DNA of 46,321 nt, from IMG/VR virus record IMGVR_UViG_3300020439_000012, positions 1 through 46,321 of that record; one strand, given 5' to 3'. Position 1 is the first letter of the stretch. Every line of letters begins with the position of its first letter. The position numbers and the translations under genes are program-made. The DNA is from a virus. The notes below the pieces were generated by a model. That model saw only the letters and a program-made list of their open reading frames with translations. It did no database searches and had not been told where the DNA came from. Positions 39,340 to 46,321 of the stretch are shown here, one piece after another.

Positions 39340-39983
39340 TGGCATTCCTTGTACATCCTATTCCTCCAAATCCAGTATTCGTAAAGAAAGAATATCTTTA
39401 CGATCATGAAAAAGGTCATGGTGAATTGACACCAGGAATATGGATTTCCGTTAAAAGTGTTCAGACTAAAGCATTGTATTTTGAGACACTTTTGACTGAA
39501 TATGGTGCATTGTTTGATAAATTACCTTTAAGCGCATTTGTATGGAAAAAAGACTTCGATCCAGAAGATCAACTCCCTTTGGACGTACTTGAACTTTGGG
39601 ACTCTTTCGACTATAATATCACTGTAGTTCGGAAACCTATTCTAGGACGTTGCGAGTTCTTTGGTAAGGACAAAAAAATGCACGCAGGAGAATATGAATT
39701 TACAATTGACACTGCTCATCCAGATCAGTCTATTATTGACACTAATTTTTCTGAGTTGGACCCCGAACATAAATCGTTCAACATCATCGCCCTCGACAAC
39801 GGGCAGTTCGCTGCTCAACCGAACAATCGAGTGATCTGGAGAGACAATTCACTAATCCCAGGAAAACTTAAACAACCCGATTTCAAAGTTTGCACACAAA
39901 ACTATGCAGTTGAAACAGAACCAAAATGGTGGACAGTTGGACACACAGACGAGTGGCAGTACAAAACCGAAGATGGTGCCTGA
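39339..39983 (+). CDS. Conserved hypothetical cyanophage protein
   Basis: 214 residues beginning MAFLVHPIPPNPVFVKKEY. Mixed alpha/beta with an internal SFNIIALDNGQFAAQPNNRVIW block and a Trp-rich end (KWWTVGHTDEWQYK). No domain recognised. Coupled to neighbours by overlaps at both ends. Confidence 0.6.
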   Translation: MAFLVHPIPPNPVFVKKEYLYDHEKGHGELTPGIWISVKSVQTKALYFETLLTEYGALFDKLPLSAFVWKKDFDPEDQLPLDVLELWDSFDYNITVVRKPILGRCEFFGKDKKMHAGEYEFTIDTAHPDQSIIDTNFSELDPEHKSFNIIALDNGQFAAQPNNRVIWRDNSLIPGKLKQPDFKVCTQNYAVETEPKWWTVGHTDEWQYKTEDGA

Positions 39984-40203
39984 AGATGCCAAACTAATTG
40001 ATGATGCTTTCTACGTTGTGGAAACACGATTTATGTGGAAAAGTATGCGTCAAGTTGATGGTGAATGGAAGGATTTCCTATTCGGTCTCACCGAAAAAGT
40101 TGTCACTGACATGTCTAGGTGGCATCTTAAATGTGAACAAGAAGGCACTCTAGAACAATATTCCCGAGTCGTCGGGTCCGCAATCGTTGGAGGAAAATTA
40201 TGA
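39973..40203 (+). CDS. Hypothetical small protein
   Basis: 76 residues from ATG 39973, overlapping the previous gene by 11 bases. MVPEDAKLIDDAFYVVETRF, then FLFGLTEKVVTDMSRWHLK. No domain recognised. An ATGA overlap follows. Confidence 0.55.
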   Translation: MVPEDAKLIDDAFYVVETRFMWKSMRQVDGEWKDFLFGLTEKVVTDMSRWHLKCEQEGTLEQYSRVVGSAIVGGKL

Positions 40204-40364
40204 CGAAAAAAACAATGACTATTGGTAGCGATACTTGGGAGTGGGAAGAAACTCCTGAAGCAAAAGCAGCAATCGCAAAGTTACATCAAAATGCAACTGA
40301 GCGTCTTCATGCTGACATTCGCAAACTTGAACTGAAAGCACCTGATTATGGAGTTGGAAAATGA
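40200..40364 (+). CDS. Hypothetical small protein
   Basis: 54 residues: MTKKTMTIGSDTWEWEETPE, then an Ala/Lys-rich helix. GGAGG lies 7 bases before ATG 40200. Overlaps both neighbours by four bases (ATGA). Function unknown. Confidence 0.55.
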   Translation: MTKKTMTIGSDTWEWEETPEAKAAIAKLHQNATERLHADIRKLELKAPDYGVGK

Positions 40365-40570
40365 AACCACCTACCCTTGAAGAATATCAAGCAGCAGGAG
40401 AAGAATTCTTTCCTAAGTATTTCTATGTTGCCAGAGAACTTGGTGAAGGTGCTAAGGCAGAAGAAATTCTGAAAGTGATGGAATCTCTTGCTGGTGTTGC
40501 CATGAAAAAACGTTCTGAGGATAAGGTTGGTCCTTGGGGGTTTGTAAAGGACGATGATACAAGTAATTGA
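40361..40570 (+). CDS. Hypothetical small protein
   Basis: 69 residues: MKPPTLEEYQAAGEEFFPKY, helix-rich, ending GPWGFVKDDDTSN. This resembles short cyanophage proteins with a PTLEEY start. The end overlaps the following oxygenase-like gene by 17 bases. Confidence 0.55.
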   Translation: MKPPTLEEYQAAGEEFFPKYFYVARELGEGAKAEEILKVMESLAGVAMKKRSEDKVGPWGFVKDDDTSN

Positions 40571-41087
40571 TGATTTCTTACCAGAAGAAGATTTTATGAC
40601 TATCAGTCAATTCATGACTGGTCATAAAATCAACTGGTATTTTCAAAACTATGTTAACGACCAATGTGATGAGGAGTTTAATGATCCAAACACATTTCAA
40701 TTTACACATGGCATTTACAATGTAAACAAAGGTCCAGTTAGTGAAACTTTCAACGCCATTGAAACGTTATTCATGGAAAGGTTGAATGTTTGGATGTGGA
40801 TTAGAATTAAAGCAAACCTTCTAACTAAATCGGAAAATTTAAGAGAGTTTGGTTATCATGTAGATTTTCCTAGACCTATTAGCGATAACATGACTACCGC
40901 AATCTACTATCTAAACACTTGTAATGGTTATACATCTTTTATAGATGGAACAACTATTGATACTATTGGTAATCGAATGGTAATTTTTCCAACTAATACT
41001 AGACACACTGGTTCAACAACAACTGATAGTAAGCATAGAGTTGTAATTAACTTTAATTACTATCAAAATATGGAGATTCAGAAATGA
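40554..41087 (+). CDS. 2OG-Fe(II) oxygenase-like protein
   Basis: 177 residues. Starts MIQVIDDFLPEEDF, usual for phage 2OG oxygenases. Ligands: His102-Val-Asp104 (GYHVDFPRP), distal His151 (TRHTGS), Arg162 (HRVVINFNYY). The AIYYLNTCNGYT block is shared with the degenerate homologue at 13810. Overlaps the next gene as ATGA. Confidence 0.75.
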   Translation: MIQVIDDFLPEEDFMTISQFMTGHKINWYFQNYVNDQCDEEFNDPNTFQFTHGIYNVNKGPVSETFNAIETLFMERLNVWMWIRIKANLLTKSENLREFGYHVDFPRPISDNMTTAIYYLNTCNGYTSFIDGTTIDTIGNRMVIFPTNTRHTGSTTTDSKHRVVINFNYYQNMEIQK

Positions 41088-41302
41088 TGGAAACCTATGC
41101 ATATCAAAGGAAATGTCGTTTAGCAGATGTCATTTTAGATTATCTTAACGATGAAGAAGTTTCTGCACGTCGTTTATATGAAGAACTGCTTGCTGAAACT
41201 TCCGAAATGATTGATTATCATCAACGCCATGCAAAAAAGTATGAAGAATTCAGAGAACTCATCCAAGGACACAGACTTATCGATTCCTTTGAATCTGATT
41301 GA
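41084..41302 (+). CDS. Hypothetical small helical protein
   Basis: 72 residues: MMETYAYQRKCRLADVILDYL, then helical YEELLAETSEMIDYHQRHAKK. Two adjacent ATG codons (41084, 41087). Acidic with a basic centre; possible coiled coil. Family not recognised. Confidence 0.55.
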   Translation: MMETYAYQRKCRLADVILDYLNDEEVSARRLYEELLAETSEMIDYHQRHAKKYEEFRELIQGHRLIDSFESD

Positions 41303-41399
41303 TGAATGGGAATCGTATCTTGCATGTTGTGAATCGCTAGAAGTAAAACCTAGCGCACGTCGATTCCTCAGATACAATGAATTGTATCCGTATAAATAA
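41241..41399 (+). CDS. Hypothetical small protein, start uncertain
   Basis: 52 residues if ATG 41241 is used, in another frame from the preceding gene. The well-formed part is the last 35 residues (IDEWESYLACCESLEVKPSA, then RRFLRYNELYPYK), so a TTG near 41289 or another start may be the true one. The stop overlaps the late promoter at 41393. Confidence 0.4.
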   Translation: MKNSENSSKDTDLSIPLNLIDEWESYLACCESLEVKPSARRFLRYNELYPYK

Positions 41400-41400
41400 A
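41393..41400 (+). promoter_or_regulatory. Consensus T4-type late promoter
   Basis: Exact TATAAATA, 25 bases before the GTG of the fibre-like gene at 41426. Confidence 0.65.
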
Positions 41401-41425
41401 CTTGTAGCAAATCGTGTGATTATTC

Positions 41426-42775
41426 GTGGGAACTCGTAAAATTTCTCAGTTAGATACAATCGCAGATGCGAACTTGTCGGGAGAAGCAATTCTCCCCGTT
41501 GTCGTATCTGACCCGTTGATTCCTAACAGAAAGGCAAAAGTAAATCAACTCTTTAAGGGAGTTGCACAGGGCACTAAAGCAGAGCCTGGATTATCTTTCG
41601 ACTTGGATCGAAATACTGGATTGTATCAAAATGCATACGATGAATTAGGTCTTGGTTTTGGTGTTGGTGGTCTTTATCTTACTAGAGCAGCAGTTGGTTC
41701 TAATTCAAAAATTACTATCACTGCCGTTGATTCAACAACCCCCGAGAAAACTAATCTTCACCTGAGTGCTGCTGGAACAGGTACAGTTATTATTGACTCT
41801 ACACTGGAAGTTGTAGATACCGAGTTTATCATTAAGGACGCTGGTACTGGTCCTCAAGCAAGATTTTCTACGATTGATATTGGTTCTGGTTCTGCACAGA
41901 GGATCTTTAAGTTTCCTCCTATGAGTAGTGACACTACTACTTTAATCGGTTCTGATACTACACAAACCCTCACGAATAAAACCATCCAGATCGATGATGA
42001 TAATCTGATTCTTTATAAGGATGGTGCTAATGCTAGTTCTGATAGAGCAAAATTTGTACTAAACTACGATCCTAATCCTGGATCCCAAGGACAACAAAGA
42101 ACATATAAGTTGCCTGATGCTGGTACTACAGTTGTTACAGTAGAAGATCCAGCGGTACTTGATTCAACCATCGTTGATACTAAGGCAACACAAAAGATTC
42201 TTAATAAGACTCTCGTTCTTCCTAAGTTTGCTGCAAATGATTCAACAGGTACTAATTTCTTCCAGTTCAATACTGACGCTCTAACAACTACAAGGGTCAT
42301 TACAATTCCTGACCTTAGTCTTACTCTGGTTGGTAAAGATACTACGCAGACATTAAGTGCTAAGACTATTGTTGATTTGATTCTTGCAGATGATATTGAC
42401 AATACAAAGAGACTGACGTTTGATTTATCTAACATCCAGACTCTAACAAATAACTCTATTGGTTATCCAAACACGGATACGCTAAATAATCCTGGTGCTA
42501 CTAACATCACAGTTCTTGAGAAAGCAACTCAGGATCTGTCAAATAAAACTTTGATTCGTCCTCAAATTCGTGAGGCGGCATCAACTACTCGTTATGTAAC
42601 CATTGACACCACTAACATCACTGCGGCAAGAACAATTAAGTTCCCAGATGCAGACGCTACATTACTTTCTACTGAAAACGTAACGGTCGATGATGTTAAC
42701 TTTGGTGCAGGTATCGGTGCTGCTAATCTAACAGGTCGCACTAGACTTCAACAATTCTTTTACGCAGGATTCTAA
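41426..42775 (+). CDS. Tail-fibre-like structural protein
   Basis: 449 residues from GTG 41426; no ribosome site is obvious. N-terminal GTRKISQLDTIADANLSG is a common attachment module of cyanophage fibre proteins. Repeats of the type TTLIGSDTTQTLTNKTI, VGKDTTQTLSAKTI and LEKATQDLSNKTLI, about every 60-100 residues, are typical of a trimeric beta-fibre. Probably a short fibre or baseplate decoration. Confidence 0.7.
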   Translation: MGTRKISQLDTIADANLSGEAILPVVVSDPLIPNRKAKVNQLFKGVAQGTKAEPGLSFDLDRNTGLYQNAYDELGLGFGVGGLYLTRAAVGSNSKITITAVDSTTPEKTNLHLSAAGTGTVIIDSTLEVVDTEFIIKDAGTGPQARFSTIDIGSGSAQRIFKFPPMSSDTTTLIGSDTTQTLTNKTIQIDDDNLILYKDGANASSDRAKFVLNYDPNPGSQGQQRTYKLPDAGTTVVTVEDPAVLDSTIVDTKATQKILNKTLVLPKFAANDSTGTNFFQFNTDALTTTRVITIPDLSLTLVGKDTTQTLSAKTIVDLILADDIDNTKRLTFDLSNIQTLTNNSIGYPNTDTLNNPGATNITVLEKATQDLSNKTLIRPQIREAASTTRYVTIDTTNITAARTIKFPDADATLLSTENVTVDDVNFGAGIGAANLTGRTRLQQFFYAGF

Positions 42776-42784
42776 TTTATAACA

Positions 42785-44251
42785 ATGGCAAGATCAGGCA
42801 TTTTAGGACAATCTAAACCCGCTGGTACTACAAATACAGTTTTGTATGCAGCACCAACAAATAAATCTGCTAGCGCAGTATTAACCATTGCAAACGATGG
42901 TACGGGAGCAGCATATGATGTTGCTCTGAAAGATTACGACCAAAGTCTAACAATGGACGCTAGCACATATCTCTTCCATGAAGGTGATGTGATTACTAGT
43001 CAGAGATTCACTTTGAGTCCTAATATTACACCAGATGAAGCGATTACTCCTGGTGATCAACTTACTAGTGCTAGTGGTGAAAAGAAAGCAAAGTTCCATG
43101 GATTTTACATTCCAGAAACTACAACAATTCATGTAAGGAAAGTATCTCTTACTGCTATTACAGTTGAAAGTCCTAGTGGTGATTTTAACATTGGTGCAAC
43201 TTTAACCAAAGGCACTGCACCTAACGCAACAACTGCATTAATTTATGATGCATACAATGCAGGTTCCAATCTTATCGTTCAAGTTGGACCTTCTACCATC
43301 AATGGTAGTGGTAGTGCATTTGCTGCTGGTGACTCTGTTAGTGCAAGTTCTGGTGGTTCTGCAACTATTGCTACTGGTGGTATTGGTACTGCTGGAGATG
43401 AGTTTGTATTCTCTACAGATAACGAGACTACCTTTGGTTTCTATGCACAAACGTCTGACTATGATCTGAATGTATTCACAGACAGAACTTATAGATTTGA
43501 TGTTTCCGACTCTTCTATGAGTGGCAGATTGTTGAGACTTTCCTCTACCATCAATGGTGAGTATGGTCCTGATAATGATGCTGCTACCACAGGAGATAAT
43601 GGTACTGAATATACTGATGGTAAGACTACTAATGGCACCGCTGGATCTACTGGCGCATATGTTCAGTATGATTTTACTCAAGGTACACCTCCATCAGTTC
43701 TCTATTGGTATGATGGAAACACTGGATCTAACGCTGGTGCAGGATATGGTGGTTCTGAAAGATATCTTGGCACAACTACATCATATGAATATAGTGAGAT
43801 CTATGTTTATGATATTGAAAACACATGGTCCAACTCAACTGATACATTTGCTGTAGGTAATAGTTCGTTTACAGTAACTGCTCAGACCGCTGGTAAGTGG
43901 GGTGTTGTCAGAGATTACACTGGCACCGCACTTAAGATTATTAAAGGTCTTAACTCTGCTGATTTTGCAGGTTCTGAAGTCTTCTTAGATTCGCCTCTTA
44001 AAGCAGGTGCAACTAGAAGTTTTGCCACAGTTAGTTCTATTGGCACTGCAACAACAGCACTTGAGGCACAGCATTACATTGTTAAAGATAAGACTAATGC
44101 TGCAAACAACATTGACAAAATTACGTCGATTGTTGTTGGTCCTGGACAACGTGTGATTGTAGAGAGTGCAACGCAAAATAACATCTTTTCCTTGGTTGGA
44201 TTTGAAGACAACTCTACTGAACTTTCCGTAAGGAACTATACCTCCTCCTAA
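42785..44251 (+). CDS. Virion structural protein
   Basis: 488 residues, MARSGILGQSKPAGTTNTVL start. Gly/Ser/Thr-rich and beta-sheet-like, with lectin-like FGFYAQTSDYDLNVFTDRTY and repeated NGTEYTDG-type turns. The N-terminal GILGQSKPA module recurs among cyanophage structural proteins. It follows the fibre gene after 9 bases and is under the same late promoter. Exact virion site unknown. Confidence 0.6.
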   Translation: MARSGILGQSKPAGTTNTVLYAAPTNKSASAVLTIANDGTGAAYDVALKDYDQSLTMDASTYLFHEGDVITSQRFTLSPNITPDEAITPGDQLTSASGEKKAKFHGFYIPETTTIHVRKVSLTAITVESPSGDFNIGATLTKGTAPNATTALIYDAYNAGSNLIVQVGPSTINGSGSAFAAGDSVSASSGGSATIATGGIGTAGDEFVFSTDNETTFGFYAQTSDYDLNVFTDRTYRFDVSDSSMSGRLLRLSSTINGEYGPDNDAATTGDNGTEYTDGKTTNGTAGSTGAYVQYDFTQGTPPSVLYWYDGNTGSNAGAGYGGSERYLGTTTSYEYSEIYVYDIENTWSNSTDTFAVGNSSFTVTAQTAGKWGVVRDYTGTALKIIKGLNSADFAGSEVFLDSPLKAGATRSFATVSSIGTATTALEAQHYIVKDKTNAANNIDKITSIVVGPGQRVIVESATQNNIFSLVGFEDNSTELSVRNYTSS

Positions 44252-44257
44252 TAAATA
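44251..44257 (+). promoter_or_regulatory. Late promoter candidate
   Basis: ATAAATA in CTAATAAATACTA, directly at the preceding stop and 23 bases before the next ATG. Confidence 0.5.
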
Positions 44258-44280
44258 CTATTATCACCAAAGGATAAGAA

Positions 44281-46321
44281 ATGGCTCTTACTAGACTTAA
44301 GAACATTATTACTTCCCGCACGGGAAGAATTATCTATGTGAATCCAGATGACTTTGATGCATCTGATTCAATTGATAACAGAGGTAACTCTGCATTGCGA
44401 CCATTCAAAACTATTCAAAGAGCATTTCTTGAGGTAGCAAGATTCTCGTATCGAGTTGGTCTGAGTAATGACGAATTCGACGCATTCTCTATCATGCTGT
44501 ATCCAGCAGAGTATGTTGTTGATAACAGACCTGGCGAGGTTCTCTACACAAACGTTGCTCCCATTGATGCTAACTCAAACTTAGATATTACATCACCTAA
44601 CAATGTATTGTATAAGTACAATTCTGTAGAAGGTGGTCTCATTGTTCCTAGAGGTTGTTCTCTTGTAGGTACTGATCTTCGTCGTACAAAAATTATTCCT
44701 AAGTACATTCCTTATCCTACAACTTATGCCGCAAAAGGCATTAATGAGGGTCAGGAACCTCCTAGAACTTCTATTTTCAGAGTAACTGGTGGTACATATT
44801 TCTGGCAATTCTCTTTCTTCGATGGTAGTGAAGAAGGTGTATATTTCAAACCAGACTCTACAGAAACAATTCCTCCAAAGTTCTCTCACCATAGACTTAC
44901 CTGCTTTGAATTTGCAGATAATGTCAATACTTTAGCAGATTTTATTGCTGCTGGAAGAGTTCCCTCTGGTGACTATTCCGCAGTTCCAAATATTCTTGAG
45001 AGAACAGACTTGGAGATTTACTATCAAAAGATCTCTAAAGCATTCTCTTCAATTCCTGATACATCTGGTGATCCTACTACTGACCAAATTCAGGCAAGGG
45101 TTGAAGAAAACAGAATCGTTGGTCCTATCTCTGACGAATATCGTGTTTCTCAGATTACAAGTAATGGTGCAACTGCAACTGCTGTAACTGTTGACGAATT
45201 CGATCAACCTAGAAATCATGGATTCTCTGTTGGTGTTAACATTAACATTGATGGTGTTACTGGATCTTTAGGACCTAATAGTGCAGCAGATATTGCATTG
45301 TATGAAGGTTCGTTCACTGTAACATCTGCTAGGGATAATATCTTTACCTATCAGATGTCGGGTGAACCGAGTGGAAATGCTGTAGGTACTGCTATCACAG
45401 TTAAAACTGAGATTGATACAGTTGACTCTGCATCACCATATGCGTTTAACCTATCACTGAGATCAGTGTGGGGTATGAATGGTATGCACGCTGATGGTAG
45501 TAAATCTACTGGTTTCAAATCAATGGTTGTGGCGCAGTTTACTGGTCTGTCACTACAAAAAGATGATAGGGCATTTGTTTTATACGATCAATCAACTGGA
45601 ACTTATACACCACAGGCAGCAGGTTCAGGTGCTCACTTGAATGGTTTTGCAGAATATAGAAAGGGATGGGCACACGAACATATTAAGTGTAGTAATGACT
45701 CATTCATTCAGGCAGTTTCGGTGTTCGCTGTTGGATATGGCACACACTTTACCGCACTGAGTGGCGGTGACATGTCAATTACGAACTCTAACTCTAACTT
45801 TGGTAACACTGCTTTAAGATCTGCTGGTTTTAAGGCAAAAGCATTCTCTAAGGACAAATCTGGATTCGTCTCACATATCATTCCACCCAAAACATTGCCT
45901 GTTGTAACAGCAGTATGTACTGGTACTAGTGGTGCTACAACTGTTACTTTACCGAATGATGGTTCGGTGTATGGTGTATTGGCAGGTATGAATGTAACTG
46001 GCAATGGTATCGGAACTGGTGCTACTGTATTAAGTACATCTGGTAATGACGTTACATTATCTGTTGCCAATAGTGCAACCGTCAATAATCAAGTTATTTT
46101 TGGTGATGAAACTGCGGTAAACTGGGTCAACATTGACATCAACAGAACAAAAGTAATTAACGCAGGATTAAGTGGACAAGGCGAACTCGCAGGAACAAGA
46201 TTATACTTATTTGGATACACGAACGAAAATTCGCCTCCTACAAATAAAGTCCAAGGTTTCACCGTTGGAGCACGTCTTGATGGCACGGGCGGTAGTGCTG
46301 TACCCGACAAATTATTCTGCC
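44281..46321 (+). CDS. Large virion structural protein (partial, runs off window)
   Basis: At least 680 residues; the frame is open to the end of the window. Begins MALTRLKNIITSRTGRIIYV, then NPDDFDASDSIDNRGNSALR, a pattern of long cyanophage structural proteins with a beta-helical core. Segments such as SVEGGLIVPRGCSLVGTDLR and SSFRVTGG-like strands suggest a pectin-lyase-like fold. AAGGATAAG precedes the ATG. Possibly baseplate-wedge or tailspike related; complete length and C-terminus are not visible. Confidence 0.7.
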   Translation, partial: MALTRLKNIITSRTGRIIYVNPDDFDASDSIDNRGNSALRPFKTIQRAFLEVARFSYRVGLSNDEFDAFSIMLYPAEYVVDNRPGEVLYTNVAPIDANSNLDITSPNNVLYKYNSVEGGLIVPRGCSLVGTDLRRTKIIPKYIPYPTTYAAKGINEGQEPPRTSIFRVTGGTYFWQFSFFDGSEEGVYFKPDSTETIPPKFSHHRLTCFEFADNVNTLADFIAAGRVPSGDYSAVPNILERTDLEIYYQKISKAFSSIPDTSGDPTTDQIQARVEENRIVGPISDEYRVSQITSNGATATAVTVDEFDQPRNHGFSVGVNINIDGVTGSLGPNSAADIALYEGSFTVTSARDNIFTYQMSGEPSGNAVGTAITVKTEIDTVDSASPYAFNLSLRSVWGMNGMHADGSKSTGFKSMVVAQFTGLSLQKDDRAFVLYDQSTGTYTPQAAGSGAHLNGFAEYRKGWAHEHIKCSNDSFIQAVSVFAVGYGTHFTALSGGDMSITNSNSNFGNTALRSAGFKAKAFSKDKSGFVSHIIPPKTLPVVTAVCTGTSGATTVTLPNDGSVYGVLAGMNVTGNGIGTGATVLSTSGNDVTLSVANSATVNNQVIFGDETAVNWVNIDINRTKVINAGLSGQGELAGTRLYLFGYTNENSPPTNKVQGFTVGARLDGTGGSAVPDKLFC

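Overview
The window is a stretch of a lytic T4-like cyanomyovirus (contractile tail) infecting marine picocyanobacteria. It combines T4-type replication, late-transcription and baseplate genes (gp32, gp33, gp59, gp53, gp48, gp4, gp26, gp51, gp27-like, gp5) with cyanobacterial auxiliary metabolic genes (psbA, psbD, two hli, talC, cp12, cpeT, nrdC, thyX, phoH). The cpeT gene points towards phycoerythrin-bearing Synechococcus, but Prochlorococcus phages can carry it too, so the host is inferred only. Genes are packed tail to head with ATGA, GTGA, TAATG and TGATG junctions. All run on the + strand except gp53 and gp48.

Region by region. 1-3.3 kb: very small proteins behind a glutamine-riboswitch-like leader, talC, a GIY-YIG-type nuclease and tRNA-Arg. 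3.4-7.3 kb: photosynthesis block (two high-light-inducible proteins, membrane peptides, a membrane-anchored phage lysozyme-like protein, psbA, psbD), divided by strong hairpin terminators and host sigma-70-like promoters. 7.4-11.2 kb: a 952-residue modular surface protein, two Lys-rich small proteins and a secreted beta-barrel-like protein. 11.2-18.7 kb: nucleotide, replication and late-transcription block (glutaredoxin, thyX, phoH, PD-(D/E)XK exonuclease, gp33, gp59, DUF1825-like, gp32). 18.8-20.8 kb, minus strand: gp53 with a Ser-Pro repeat tail, and gp48. 20.8-30.1 kb: gp4, a gp54-like tube protein, gp26 with gp51 reached by an apparent -1 frameshift, two tape-measure-like proteins (the second with two peptidoglycan-hydrolase-like domains) and a gp27-like hub protein. 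30.1-41.4 kb: accessory region with cp12, cpeT, five tRNAs, a zincin-like secreted protein, gp5, six 2OG-Fe(II)-oxygenase-like proteins with ligand residues plus one degenerate copy, a Phd/YefM-like protein and many short unknown proteins. 41.4-46.3 kb: three fibre or virion structural genes, the last cut by the window edge.

How it works together. PsbA, PsbD and Hli would maintain photosystem II electron flow during infection. CP12 and transaldolase would shift carbon from the Calvin cycle to the pentose phosphate pathway, giving NADPH and ribose for nucleotides, where ThyX and glutaredoxin act. gp33 with T4-type late promoters (recurrent ATAAATACT-like motif) switches on the structural modules. 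The least explained features are the -1 frameshift at gp26/gp51, the riboswitch-like leader with a mutually exclusive hairpin at a start codon, the tape-measure protein with amidase-like and SleB-like domains, the oxygenase/tRNA island, and tRNA genes whose U8-A9-G10 supplies the TAG stop codon of the preceding gene. No transposon, CRISPR array, integrase or rRNA was seen. All family assignments are by eye from motifs and synteny; no database search was run.
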